A stretch of DNA of 64,000 nucleotides from Mesoterricola silvestris (GTDB lineage Bacteria; Acidobacteriota; Holophagae; Holophagales; Holophagaceae). A program made the position numbers and the translations under genes. Below the pieces are notes generated by a model that was not told the DNA's origin, searched no databases, and worked only from the letters and a program-made list of their open reading frames with translations. Shown here piece after piece: positions 1 to 8,301 of this stretch. The stretch lies in NCBI RefSeq assembly GCF_030295405.1, contig NZ_AP027080.1, positions 1,364,001 through 1,428,000 on the forward strand, given 5' to 3'. Numbering within the stretch: the stretch's first letter is position 1; each line of letters starts with the position of its first letter.

Positions 1-429
1 ACGGAGGTGACCTTTCCGAACCTGGACCACATCCTCCACAACGTCTTCAGCGTCACGCCGGGAAACCGCTTCGACACGGGCCACTACCGGCCCGGCGAGG
101 CGCCCCGGGTGAAGGTCGCGAACCCCGGGCTGGTGAAGCTCTACTGCAACATCCACCACCAGATGAACGCCTACCTCTGGGTGGTGGACACGCCCTTCGC
201 CCAGCTCCTGGAGGGGCGCGCGGGGGTGCAGTTCGACGGCGTCCCCCCCGGACGGTACCGCCTCCGGCTCTGGCATCCCGAGACCGGGGAACGCCAGTGG
301 GAGGTGGCCGTGGGCCCGGGCATCACCCGGGGCGGGTGGCAGCTGGAGGTCTCCCTGCCCTCCGTGGAGCCCCACAAGAACAAATTCGGCCGCGACTACC
401 CCCCGCCCGAGGACGAGCGCAGCTACTAG
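1..429 (+). CDS. Cupredoxin-like (methylamine-utilisation type) periplasmic protein, 5' end missing
   Basis: This is the C-terminal part of a protein whose start lies before the window; the frame is open from base 1, so the GTG at 7 need not be the start. A type-1 copper pattern is visible: His in HILHN near the beginning, then CNIHHQM, which supplies Cys, His and Met. A carboxypeptidase-regulatory-like beta-sandwich tail follows (FDGVPPGRYRLRLWHPETGE). Proteins with this arrangement are usually annotated as methylamine-utilisation or plastocyanin-like and act outside the cytoplasmic membrane in electron transfer or copper binding. The stop overlaps by a few bases the stop of the convergent barrel gene. 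The copper assignment rests on motif only. Confidence 0.65.
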   Translation, partial: TEVTFPNLDHILHNVFSVTPGNRFDTGHYRPGEAPRVKVANPGLVKLYCNIHHQMNAYLWVVDTPFAQLLEGRAGVQFDGVPPGRYRLRLWHPETGERQWEVAVGPGITRGGWQLEVSLPSVEPHKNKFGRDYPPPEDERSY

Positions 430-1472
430 AACCTCCGCGTCAGCGTGACCATGCGGCGGGTGACCGCGTAGCCCTCGCCGTCGGCGGTCTGGCGCACGAT
501 GGACAGGGCGGCCACCCACCGGCCCGGGAGCGTCAGGGCGGCCTCCACCCGGGGGCCGCGGGCGGCGCGGTAGAACCACCAGGCGTCGCCGTTCACCGGG
601 TAGAGGGTGCCCGTGGACGAGAGGCGCTGCCACGTCCAGGAGAGCTGGGGCCACCAGGCCCGCTCCCGGCTGCCGGCGCTGAGGCGCAGTTCCTCGCTGT
701 CTTCGCGGGTGGCGCGGTTCCGGCACGCGAACCACTGGGCCTCCAGGGGCAGCGGGCCGTTCCAGACGCCCGCGGCGCCCGCGGCGTCCAGGGTGAGGCG
801 CTGCCGTCCGCCTTGCGACCCGGGCAGGGCGTGGCGCCGGAATCCGCCGGGGTCCCAGGCGAGGGTCCACCGGCCGGCATGGGCCGTCCAGGAGAAAGCG
901 CCGGTGTCGAATTTCAGGACCCCCTGGGCCGCGGCCAGCTCCGTGCGCCCGCCCAGGACGGTGCGCACCCGGCCCACGGCCACGCGCACTCCCGCCTCCT
1001 GGAGGACGTCCCCGTGCAACCCGGCGGTGGCCCCGGCCCCGGTGAAGCGGAGATCGCGATCCCACATGGCCTGGGAAACCAGCAGGCCGTTCCCCTGAAG
1101 CCCCAGGCGCAGGGTCCCGAAGATCCGCTCCCCCGCCCTCGAAAGGGTGGCCTGGAGCACGTCGGCCTGGGTGCCGTTGGAGGGCTGCTGGTCCCACCGG
1201 GGCGCGTTGAGTCGGTTGCCATCGGAACCCACGGCGGAACGGGTTCCCGCCTCCACGCGCATGGGCCCCCAGTCCGCGCCCCAGCGGAGCCGCAGCTGGA
1301 CGCCGCCGCGCCGGAACCCGCCGGGGCCCTCCGGCTCCTTCAGCTCGTCGGCCCCCAGCCGGAGTTCCCACGCGGGCCGCCAGGGATCGGGCTTCTCCTC
1401 CGCAAAGGGCTGCGCGTCCTGTGCCAGCAGGGCGGCGGTGGCCAGCATGGGGGTCCAGCGGCGGATGGGCAT
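426..1472 (-). CDS. Predicted outer-membrane beta-barrel protein
   Basis: The 348-residue protein is not recognised by family. It begins with a probable signal peptide (MPIRRWTPMLATAALLAQDA) and consists of alternating, aromatic-rich strands typical of porin-like barrels. It ends in LTLTRRF, and a terminal Phe is the usual BAM recognition signal. The frame stays open upstream to 1622, but the Met at 1472 is the only start that gives a sensible signal sequence. Its start faces the MocR-type regulator across about 100 bp, so the two may share a regulatory region. The gene converges with the cupredoxin-like gene. Substrate is unknown; an electron-transfer-related porin is possible given the neighbours. 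Confidence 0.55.
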   Translation of the reverse strand: MPIRRWTPMLATAALLAQDAQPFAEEKPDPWRPAWELRLGADELKEPEGPGGFRRGGVQLRLRWGADWGPMRVEAGTRSAVGSDGNRLNAPRWDQQPSNGTQADVLQATLSRAGERIFGTLRLGLQGNGLLVSQAMWDRDLRFTGAGATAGLHGDVLQEAGVRVAVGRVRTVLGGRTELAAAQGVLKFDTGAFSWTAHAGRWTLAWDPGGFRRHALPGSQGGRQRLTLDAAGAAGVWNGPLPLEAQWFACRNRATREDSEELRLSAGSRERAWWPQLSWTWQRLSSTGTLYPVNGDAWWFYRAARGPRVEAALTLPGRWVAALSIVRQTADGEGYAVTRRMVTLTRRF

Positions 1473-1578
1473 CCCTCTCCCGGGCGAAGGGCAGGGTAAG
1501 GGTAGCATCGCCGGCCCCGCAAGGCGCCCTTGACGGCGGCGGGGCCGCCGCCGGATGCTGGGGCACCCCGGAGGGCGC

Positions 1579-3057
1579 ATGGACGGCTGGGATCTCGCGA
1601 TCAGTCTGGACCGGACCCACAAGGATCCTCTCTACCTCCAGATCGTGAAGGCCCTGGAGGCGGGCATCCGCAGGGGGCGCTTCAAGCCCGGGGACGCCCT
1701 GCCCGGCACCCGGGGGCTGGCGGAACTGCTGGGCGTGAACCGCACCACCGCGCTGGCCGCATACAAGGAACTGGAGGCCGAGGGCTGGATCCGGGTCGCG
1801 CCGGACAGCGGCACCTTCGTGGCCGACACCTTCCCCTTCTCCGTGGAGGGGGACGCGGGGATCGCCGCCCAGGACTCGGCCTCCTGGAAGCGCGCCTCCC
1901 GCAGGAACGAGCCCTTCTACCAGCCGCCGGCGGCGGCCCTGGACACCTTCCGCCTCATACCCGACCTGCCCGACCTGCGACTGGCGCCCACCGCGGCCAT
2001 CCACCGCGCCTACGGGCGCATCCTGAAGCTGCACCCGGAGCGCCTCCTCCAGCCCGCCTGGGACCCGCGGGGACTCCTGGAGCTGCGCGCCTCCCTGTGC
2101 CAGATGCTGCGGGACCTCCGCGGCCTGGCGGTGGACGCGGGCAACCTCGTCCTCACCCGGGGCCTCATGAGCACCCTGAACCTCGTGTGCCGGGTGCTCT
2201 TCGCTCCGGGGGACGCGGTGGCGGTGGAGGACCCGGGCTTCTTCCGGGTGGCGGAGGCCTTCCGGGCCGCGGGGGCCCGGGTCTTCCCCGTGCCGGTGGA
2301 CGCCCGCGGCCTGGATGTGGAGGCGCTGGAGGCCCTGCTGGTGAGGGAGGACCTGAGGCTCCTGCACCTCACCGCCAGCCCCCAGCATCCCACCCAGGTG
2401 ATCCTGGACCCCCAGCGCCGCCGGCGCCTCCTGGAGCTGTCCCGGGTCCACGGCTTCCGCATCCTGGAGGGGGATCCCTCCCTGGGCTTCCACCGGGAGA
2501 AGAATCCGAGCCTGCCTCTGGCCAGCGACGATCCCCATGGCCGGGTGCTGTACTTCGGCGGTCTGGAGCAGATCCTGGCCCCGGGGCTGCAGGTGGGGTT
2601 CCTCGCGGGCCCGGCGGACCTCATCAAGGTCCTCGCCCAGCAGCGGCAACTGGTGGACTGGCCCGGAAACCAGGTGCAGGAGGCGGCCATCGAGGAGATC
2701 CTGCGGGACGGCGAGGTGGTGCGCCACCTGAGGCGGACGCGCAAGATCACCGAGGAGCGCCGGGAGACCATGGTGGACCGGCTCCTGCTGCACCTGGACC
2801 CCGCCATCCAGGTGCGGAATCCCCGGGAAGGCCTCTCGCTGTGGGTCAAGGTGGCCGAGGACGTGCCCCTGGCCCTCTGGACCGAGCGGTGCCTCGCCCG
2901 GGGCGTGATCTTCTATCCGGGGCACCTGTACGACTTCCACCGTCGCGAGATCCCCTACTTCTGCCTCGGCTTCGCGGGGCACACCCTGGACGAGCAGAAC
3001 GAGGCGTGCACCCGCATGGCCGCGGCCCTGAAGGAGGCCAGGAGCCTGGCCCCCTGA
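1579..3057 (+). CDS. MocR/GntR-type regulator with degenerate aminotransferase domain
   Basis: The N-terminal winged helix is GntR-like (about residues 10-75; DPLYLQIVKALEAGIRRG, then PGTRGLAELLGVNRTT). It is fused to a fold-type-I aminotransferase-like domain running to residue 492, the normal MocR layout. Family members usually bind PLP through Lys in an SK(T/S)L-x-P-x-L-R-x-G motif. Here the aligned stretch reads GGLEQILAPGLQVGF, so Gln (about residue 331) stands where Lys is expected. The EDDYDSEFRY-type motif is also altered (EGDPSLGFH). The protein therefore probably does not form the PLP aldimine, although it may bind another ligand. The start at 1579 was chosen because GGAGGG lies just upstream; an alternative Met lies at 1555. 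Confidence 0.8.
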   Translation: MDGWDLAISLDRTHKDPLYLQIVKALEAGIRRGRFKPGDALPGTRGLAELLGVNRTTALAAYKELEAEGWIRVAPDSGTFVADTFPFSVEGDAGIAAQDSASWKRASRRNEPFYQPPAAALDTFRLIPDLPDLRLAPTAAIHRAYGRILKLHPERLLQPAWDPRGLLELRASLCQMLRDLRGLAVDAGNLVLTRGLMSTLNLVCRVLFAPGDAVAVEDPGFFRVAEAFRAAGARVFPVPVDARGLDVEALEALLVREDLRLLHLTASPQHPTQVILDPQRRRRLLELSRVHGFRILEGDPSLGFHREKNPSLPLASDDPHGRVLYFGGLEQILAPGLQVGFLAGPADLIKVLAQQRQLVDWPGNQVQEAAIEEILRDGEVVRHLRRTRKITEERRETMVDRLLLHLDPAIQVRNPREGLSLWVKVAEDVPLALWTERCLARGVIFYPGHLYDFHRREIPYFCLGFAGHTLDEQNEACTRMAAALKEARSLAP

Positions 3058-3060
3058 AGG

Positions 3061-3537
3061 TCAGATGCGCACCGAAGCCGCGACGGTCTTGAGGGTGTTC
3101 ACGACGAGGAGGCCCCCCGGCGTGGCCTCCGTCACCTCCAGGTGGACCAGGGGCGACACCGCGGGACCCTGCAGGTTCCCGCCGCCGAGGTCGTAGACGC
3201 TGCCGTGGCAGGGGCAGGTGATCTGGGAACCCGCGGGCAGGCCCACGGTGCAGCCCATGTGGGTGCAGATGGCCGTCATGGCGTAGATGCCGCCGGAGTC
3301 CCGGATCAGCAGGAAGTTGCCAAGGTTCCGGTAGTCGCGGGTGGTGGGGACGGGCTCGGCCAGGAGGCCGCTGCGGGTGTCCGTCGTCTGCAGCGCGCCG
3401 GAGGGCGGTGGCGGCGGGGGCGGGGCCGCGGTCATTCCGCCCCCTCCGCCGCCGCACCCGAGGGTGGCCGCGGCGGCCAGGGCTCCCAGGCAGAAGGTCC
3501 TGCGTTGCATGGGCGTGGAGAAGGAATTCTGGGACAT
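3061..3537 (-). CDS. Exported Rieske [2Fe-2S] protein
   Basis: The 158-residue protein starts with a Tat-like or lipoprotein leader (QRRTFCLGALAAAATLGC, Cys28 a possible lipidation site), followed by a Gly6 and poly-Pro tether. The Rieske domain has both cluster-binding motifs, C91-T-H93 and C108-P-C-H111, with the disulphide Cys residues C96 and C110 also present. It should be a soluble or membrane-tethered periplasmic electron carrier rather than a bc1 subunit, because no cytochrome b gene is adjacent. It is the last gene of the leftward operon that starts with the cytochrome c at 6504. The Met at 3537 has a GGAGG just upstream. Redox partners are unknown. Confidence 0.85.
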   Translation of the reverse strand: MSQNSFSTPMQRRTFCLGALAAAATLGCGGGGGGMTAAPPPPPPPSGALQTTDTRSGLLAEPVPTTRDYRNLGNFLLIRDSGGIYAMTAICTHMGCTVGLPAGSQITCPCHGSVYDLGGGNLQGPAVSPLVHLEVTEATPGGLLVVNTLKTVAASVRI

Positions 3538-3562
3538 GGGGCCTCCAGGGGGGGAAGGGGTA

Positions 3563-4822
3563 TCAGTAGCCGCCGCCGGTTCCGCCGCCGCCACCGGTCC
3601 CGCCACCGCCGGCGGGGGAGCCGGAGTCGCCGGGGATCTGGCCGCGGATCTCGCCGTTTGGGAAGGCTGCGCTGTGCACGTTCACATAGAGGCCGCCGTT
3701 GCGCAGGCTGGCGAACTGGTCGGAGGTGAGGAAGGTCCCCGCGGGCGTCACCCAGGCCCCATCGGCGTCCTGGATGAGCGGGATGATGACCGCGCCGGCG
3801 ACTCCGGACGCGCCGATGTGGATGTGCGCGGCCACCCCGGTCACGCCGGACGTGACGACTCCGGCCCTGAGCTCGAGGGTCCTGGGGTCGAGGGCGAAGG
3901 TCCCCGTGCCGGTGGCCGTGGAGGCGTTCGCCGGGACTTCGGATGCGCCGCTGAGCGTGGTGCTCCGCACCAGGGGGCTGGCCAGGTTGAACTGACCGCG
4001 GATCTCGCCGTTGGGAAAGGCCACGCTGTGCACGTTGCCGTAGAGGCCCCCCGCCAGGAAGGTCGTCACCTGGGCCGCGGTGAGCGTGGAACCGGAGGGC
4101 AGGGCCCAGGTGCCCCCGCCGGCGTCCTGGAGCGGCAGGATCACGGGGCCGGCGGCGCCCAGGGCGCCGTCGTGCACGTGGGAGGCCACCCCCGTGAGGC
4201 CCTGGGTGAGGATGGAGCCGTAGGATACGCCCGTGGCGGCGTTCACCGACAGCACGCCGATGCCGGTGGCCGCGCTCCCGGTGGCCGGCGTCTCCTGGGT
4301 GCCGTCCAGGGAGGCGAAGCGGGTCGTCAGGGCGATCTGCCCGCGGATCTCCCCACCCGGATTGCTGGCGCTGTGGATGTTGAAATAGTAGTTGCCGGCC
4401 TGGAGGCTGGCGTACTGGGCGCTGGTGAGAACCGTGTTCGCGGCGATGGTCCAGACCCCGCCGGCGCCGCCGCTCAGGGGGATGACCACGGGCCCCGATA
4501 CCCCGGCCGCGCCGTCATGGATGTGGGCCTGGGTGCCTGCGATGCCCGTGGAGACGACGCCGCCCGTGATGATCATCGTGGCGGGGTCGACCCGGACGGA
4601 ACCGCTGGCCGTGGCCGTGGAGGAGACGGGGGGCACCTCGGAGGCGCCGTCCAGCGAGGCGCCGCTGAGGAAGGGAGCCGGGGGCGGAGGCGGGGGAGGA
4701 GGGGGGGGCGCGGAAGAGCCGCCGCCTCCGCCGCCGCAGGCCAGGGCCGCCGCGAGGGTCAGCCCGCCCAGGGCCACGGCCCAGGGCCGCCGGGAAAAGG
4801 GATTCGGGTGCGTCTGGAACAT
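3563..4822 (-). CDS. Lipoprotein with three tandem CHRD domains
   Basis: The 419-residue protein has a lipoprotein-like signal (LTLAAALAC, Cys29), a Gly6 run and a ten-proline tether. Three CHRD repeats of about 115 residues follow, near residues 47-160, 163-280 and 285-400. Each repeat carries the hallmarks: a GxxExPP or equivalent opening, an (A/S)H(I/V)H(D/I)G centre and a closing N(I/V)HS-x(5-7)-GEIRGQ. A Gly-rich tail ends the protein. CHRD domains are known in bacteria as secreted domains of unsettled function (named after chordin). It lies 25 bp upstream of the Rieske gene and 70 bp downstream of the DUF5777 gene on the same strand, so co-transcription is likely. Confidence 0.85.
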   Translation of the reverse strand: MFQTHPNPFSRRPWAVALGGLTLAAALACGGGGGGSSAPPPPPPPPPPAPFLSGASLDGASEVPPVSSTATASGSVRVDPATMIITGGVVSTGIAGTQAHIHDGAAGVSGPVVIPLSGGAGGVWTIAANTVLTSAQYASLQAGNYYFNIHSASNPGGEIRGQIALTTRFASLDGTQETPATGSAATGIGVLSVNAATGVSYGSILTQGLTGVASHVHDGALGAAGPVILPLQDAGGGTWALPSGSTLTAAQVTTFLAGGLYGNVHSVAFPNGEIRGQFNLASPLVRSTTLSGASEVPANASTATGTGTFALDPRTLELRAGVVTSGVTGVAAHIHIGASGVAGAVIIPLIQDADGAWVTPAGTFLTSDQFASLRNGGLYVNVHSAAFPNGEIRGQIPGDSGSPAGGGGTGGGGGTGGGY

Positions 4823-4892
4823 AGGACCTCCTGAATGCGAACGTGGTCCGGCACCGGGTGCCGGGGTTGATGCCGCCGGAGCGGCGGGTGGA

Positions 4893-5669
4893 CTAGAAGA
4901 TCCGGACGATGTTGAAGCCCAGGGTCCAGTGGTTGACGCTGCGGGGGCCGCCGCCGTAGTCGCCGCCCAGGACCTGGTGGGCGGTGGTGCCGGTGGCGCT
5001 GGTGGCCAGGAGCGTGAACCGGTGGCCCCGGGTGGCGAAGCGGTAGCCCAGGGAGGAACCGGCCTGGTAGTGCTCCGGATCCAGGCGCGAGGGCCGGGGG
5101 TAGTACTCCGCCAGCAGGGCGTGCCGGGGCGCCATCTGCCAGCGGAGGCCCCCCGCCAGGGTGAAGAGCCCGGAATCCACGGTGCTGGTGCGGGACAGCC
5201 AGGTGGGCACCAGGAGGACCGTGACCCGGGAACCGGCCTGCACTTCCGTGGGGGCCTGGAAGGCGGCGCCGGAAATGCCCACGGTGCCCAGGGGCAGGGG
5301 GGTCCGCTTGACGGTCTCGTCGAAGCGCTCCGCCCGCAGGGCCATGCGGATCCACGGCGTGCCCAGGAGGTGCTGCTGCAGGGCCAGCACCAGGGTCTTG
5401 CCGTCGGAGGTCCGGTAGACCTGGGCGTTGAGGCCGGGCACCGCGCCGATGCCGGCATCGAGGCCCAGGCCCGCCACGTTGGCCCCGTCCAGGCCGTAGA
5501 AGTCCTTGCTGGCGCCCCGGGCGGGTTCCAGGAACCGGTGGGTGAACCGCACGGCCAGATCCCAGTTCTCCAGGCGGTCCGCCGTGGGCAGGTTCAGGCC
5601 CAGGGGCACATCGGACGCCCGGGAAGGCAGGCCTAGCAGGCAGGCGAGAAACAGGGGGCGAAGGGTCAT
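4893..5669 (-). CDS. DUF5777-like outer-membrane beta-barrel protein
   Basis: The 258-residue protein has a short signal peptide (MTLRPLFLACLLGLPSRASD), then LPTADRLENWDLAVRFTHRF and many amphipathic strands, ending in GFNIVRIF with the terminal Phe expected of BAM substrates. The N-terminal pattern (LPT..R.E......F.HRF) and the length match the DUF5777 barrel family, which is often found beside cytochromes and YceI proteins. The start overlaps the stop of the upstream DUF2231 gene in an ATGA arrangement, indicating translational coupling. The function of the family is not established. The family assignment comes from pattern recognition. Confidence 0.7.
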   Translation of the reverse strand: MTLRPLFLACLLGLPSRASDVPLGLNLPTADRLENWDLAVRFTHRFLEPARGASKDFYGLDGANVAGLGLDAGIGAVPGLNAQVYRTSDGKTLVLALQQHLLGTPWIRMALRAERFDETVKRTPLPLGTVGISGAAFQAPTEVQAGSRVTVLLVPTWLSRTSTVDSGLFTLAGGLRWQMAPRHALLAEYYPRPSRLDPEHYQAGSSLGYRFATRGHRFTLLATSATGTTAHQVLGGDYGGGPRSVNHWTLGFNIVRIF

Positions 5670-6136
5670 GGCGACTCCGGGGTGGCGTGGAGGCCCAACA
5701 GGTGGACCATGCGTCCGCCCAAATGGGCGGCTAGGGTGAGCTGCAGCACGCCCAGGGCCGACAGACCGAGCCAAAGGGCGCAGAGGGCCATGGCCCCGCG
5801 GGGTGCCCGGGTCCACCAGGGGCCCAGGTGGAGCGCCCCGAAGGAGGCGGTCAGGAGCGCGAAGGCCAAGGCGGCGCCCTGGGCCATCTGCTCGTGCCGG
5901 GCAACGGCGGCCCGCAGGGCCGGTGTCCGCTGGGCCAGGGCCGCGCCGGCCTCCCCGGTCACCAGGGCCGCCCCCGCGGTGAGGGTGCCCAGGACGAGCA
6001 GGGCCAGGGCGGTGGCGTGGATGCCCGGGCGCTGGGCGGGCCAGAGCAGCCCGAACAGGACCACGGCGGGGGCCGTGGTAAGCAGGGCGATGGGGAAGTG
6101 GACGATCAGGGGATGGAGGTGGTTCCAGGGCAGCAT
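5666..6136 (-). CDS. DUF2231-type membrane protein
   Basis: The 156-residue integral membrane protein has four predicted hydrophobic segments. It opens with MLPWNHLHPLIVHFPIALL, the HPxxVHFPI motif typical of DUF2231 (YwaF/YozB-like) membrane proteins. The conserved His residues near the N-terminus, together with HEQMAQGAALAF and LGGRMVHLLG, could be haem or metal ligands. It is flanked by a c-type cytochrome gene (ending at 6142) and the barrel gene, which it overlaps, so a role in an extracytoplasmic redox system is plausible but unproven. Confidence 0.7.
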   Translation of the reverse strand: MLPWNHLHPLIVHFPIALLTTAPAVVLFGLLWPAQRPGIHATALALLVLGTLTAGAALVTGEAGAALAQRTPALRAAVARHEQMAQGAALAFALLTASFGALHLGPWWTRAPRGAMALCALWLGLSALGVLQLTLAAHLGGRMVHLLGLHATPESP

Positions 6137-6141
6137 GGCGC

Positions 6142-6504
6142 TCACCGTTCCGCGGGTTCGTCCAGGGGACGCCCCCTGCGGGCCTTGCGAAGGACCTCCC
6201 GGATCAGGGTCCTGATCTCGGTTTCGGAGAACGTGGAACGGAACGCGGGCATCCGGAGGCCGAAAAACAGCCCGGAGGCGATGGCCTGGGCCATCTCCTG
6301 GTCCGTCCTGCCCTCCATGTCCCGGGCGGAGGTGAAATCCAGCCCCTTCAACCGGGTTCCTTCCGGCGACCGGGCGGAACCATCCAGGCCGTGGCAGCGG
6401 GCGCAGTTCTCCGCATACAGGTGCCGCAGAACCGGAAGGGGCCGGTCGGGGGGCGCGGTCTGGACCACGGCCGCGCACAGGGCGAGGCCCAACAGGCTGG
6501 TCAC
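6142..6504 (-). CDS. Mono-haem c-type cytochrome
   Basis: The 120-residue secreted cytochrome has a signal peptide to about residue 17, the haem site C34-A-R-C-H38 and a plausible Met ligand in GLRMPAFR. The body resembles small class-I cytochromes (cytochrome c6/CcoP-like fold). The start is GTG at 6504, chosen because GGAGG lies seven bases upstream and because it gives the signal sequence. It is the first gene of the leftward cluster (cytochrome, DUF2231, DUF5777, CHRD, Rieske) and is divergent from the peptidase gene across about 190 bp, where the promoter of the operon must lie. Confidence 0.8.
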   Translation of the reverse strand: MTSLLGLALCAAVVQTAPPDRPLPVLRHLYAENCARCHGLDGSARSPEGTRLKGLDFTSARDMEGRTDQEMAQAIASGLFFGLRMPAFRSTFSETEIRTLIREVLRKARRGRPLDEPAER

Positions 6505-6691
6505 GGTAACCTCCTGGGATTCGGGGGCTTGTCCTCCCCCGCACCCCCAGGTTCCGGTTTCCGGCGGGGGCCACCAGATCCGGTTTTCAATTTCCGGACC
6601 CTCCGGTTGTGACGGAGGTCCGGCGCGGACCTGCCGATCAAGGGAAGTGCCGGTACCCAGGCGGGGCCGGGAATCCGTTCCCCGAGGCCCC

Positions 6692-8248
6692 ATGACCTGG
6701 ATCCTGAAGGCCAGCCTAGTCGCCCTGCTCCTCCTGGCGGGCTGCGCCGGCCCCGGTCGGGAGGACCCGGCGGCCAACCTTCCTGCCTCCGCGCTGGCCT
6801 CCCAGGTGGAGGACCTGCAACGGAGCGGGGACCCCGCGAACCGTATCCATGTGGTGCTGCTGGGGGATGGCTACCGCGCTGAGGACCAGGCGAAGTTGTC
6901 CCGGGACGCCCGGAACTGGCTGGCCACCTTCGTGGGGACGCCGCCCTTCGCCAACTACGCCTCCTATTTCAACGTCAAGGTTGTGCACGTGGTTTCCCCC
7001 CAGGACGGCGCCTCCAACGGCAGCCACGGCTTGGGCGTGACCCGGGATACCGTCCTGGGGGCCACCTTCCGGAACGCCAGCCCCGAGGGTGTTGCGCCGG
7101 ACTATCGCCTGCTGGTGGTGGATAATGCCCGGGTCCTGGCCCTGGCCATGGCCCTGGCACCCGAGTGCACGGTCGCCCTCGTGCTGGTGAATGATTCCAA
7201 GTACGGCGGGTCCGGCGGAGCGGTGCCCGTCTTCTCCGCCAACCCGGCCTCCGGGCTCATCGCCCTGCACGAACTCGGACACGCCTTCGGCGGGCTGGCC
7301 GACGAGTACCAGTGTGGCGACACCAGCGCCCTGCCCGCCACCCTCGAAGCCTTCCCCAATGTGACGGCCCGCCGGGATCCGGACCAGATCAAGTGGCGGA
7401 GCTGGATCGCCCCTGGAGTGCCCCTGCCCACCCCGGCCGGCGTGCCCGGGCTGGGCCTCTTCGAGGGGGCCTACTTCCACGACACCGGCGTCTTCAGGCC
7501 CCGCCAGGCCTGCCGCATGCGGTCCCTGGGCGACGGTTTCTGCGAAGTGTGCAGCGAGGCCATCGTGCGCCGGATCTACGACCGGGTCCGCCCCCTGGAT
7601 CCTCCCATCACCCCCCTTGCCGCCAACCCCCTTCGCCTTTCCGTGGCGCGACCGGTGCCTGTGCCGGACACGGTCCGGGTGGCCTGGGCGGTGGATGGCG
7701 CGGCGGTGGCGGGGGACGGCGACACCCTGGTCCTCCCGGCCCCGCTCCAGGGCAACCACACGGTCACCGCCACCGTGACCGACACCACGCCCCTGGTGCG
7801 GGAGGGCTTGGAGCGTTTGACGGCCGTCCAGACCTGGACCTTCGGGTCCCCGCAGGCCGCGAGGGTGGAACCTGCCCGGCATCTGGTGCTGCGCCTCGTC
7901 CGCACGCCCAGGGGCTTCCAGGTGGCGGAGCGCCGGGTCGTAGACCTGCCGTTGCCGCCGGACGCGGGGCGGGGGGCATGGCAGGCCGAAGTCGTCGGTC
8001 CCGGGGGCGACGTGCAGTTCCGCACGGGATTGGAGGACCCCTCCCCCCTGCGCGGCGAATTCCAGCACCCCGGGGAATCCGGCCGGATCCAGGGCCGCTG
8101 GATGGAGGACGGCCGGCCGGTTTCCTTCCTGGTTCGAATTCCCTGGGTGGAGGACGGGGAACTGGCCCTCTTCCGGAAGGTGGAGGGGGCGCCGCGGGTC
8201 CGGTTGGGAACGGTGCCCTTGGGGGAAGGCGTGCGACCCGCTTATTGA
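6692..8248 (+). CDS. M64-family (IgA-peptidase-like) zinc metallopeptidase lipoprotein
   Basis: The 518-residue protein has a lipoprotein signal ending LLLLAGC (Cys18). An M64-type catalytic domain covers about residues 45-310, with the conserved opening NRIHVVLLGDGYRAED, the zinc motif H193-E-L-G-H197, then AFGGLADEY. A Cys-rich end CRMRSLGDGFCEVCSE closes the domain. The rest (residues 310-518) is beta-rich, probably an Ig-like or binding extension. M64 enzymes are secreted endopeptidases, so this one is expected on the cell surface or in the periplasm. It is a single gene, divergent from the cytochrome operon, and is followed by a large inverted repeat. Confidence 0.85.
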   Translation: MTWILKASLVALLLLAGCAGPGREDPAANLPASALASQVEDLQRSGDPANRIHVVLLGDGYRAEDQAKLSRDARNWLATFVGTPPFANYASYFNVKVVHVVSPQDGASNGSHGLGVTRDTVLGATFRNASPEGVAPDYRLLVVDNARVLALAMALAPECTVALVLVNDSKYGGSGGAVPVFSANPASGLIALHELGHAFGGLADEYQCGDTSALPATLEAFPNVTARRDPDQIKWRSWIAPGVPLPTPAGVPGLGLFEGAYFHDTGVFRPRQACRMRSLGDGFCEVCSEAIVRRIYDRVRPLDPPITPLAANPLRLSVARPVPVPDTVRVAWAVDGAAVAGDGDTLVLPAPLQGNHTVTATVTDTTPLVREGLERLTAVQTWTFGSPQAARVEPARHLVLRLVRTPRGFQVAERRVVDLPLPPDAGRGAWQAEVVGPGGDVQFRTGLEDPSPLRGEFQHPGESGRIQGRWMEDGRPVSFLVRIPWVEDGELALFRKVEGAPRVRLGTVPLGEGVRPAY

Positions 8249-8301
8249 AAATGGGGGCGGGGTGAAGATCGGAACGGAGGGTCCGGGGCGGGTCGGAGGA
8301 T

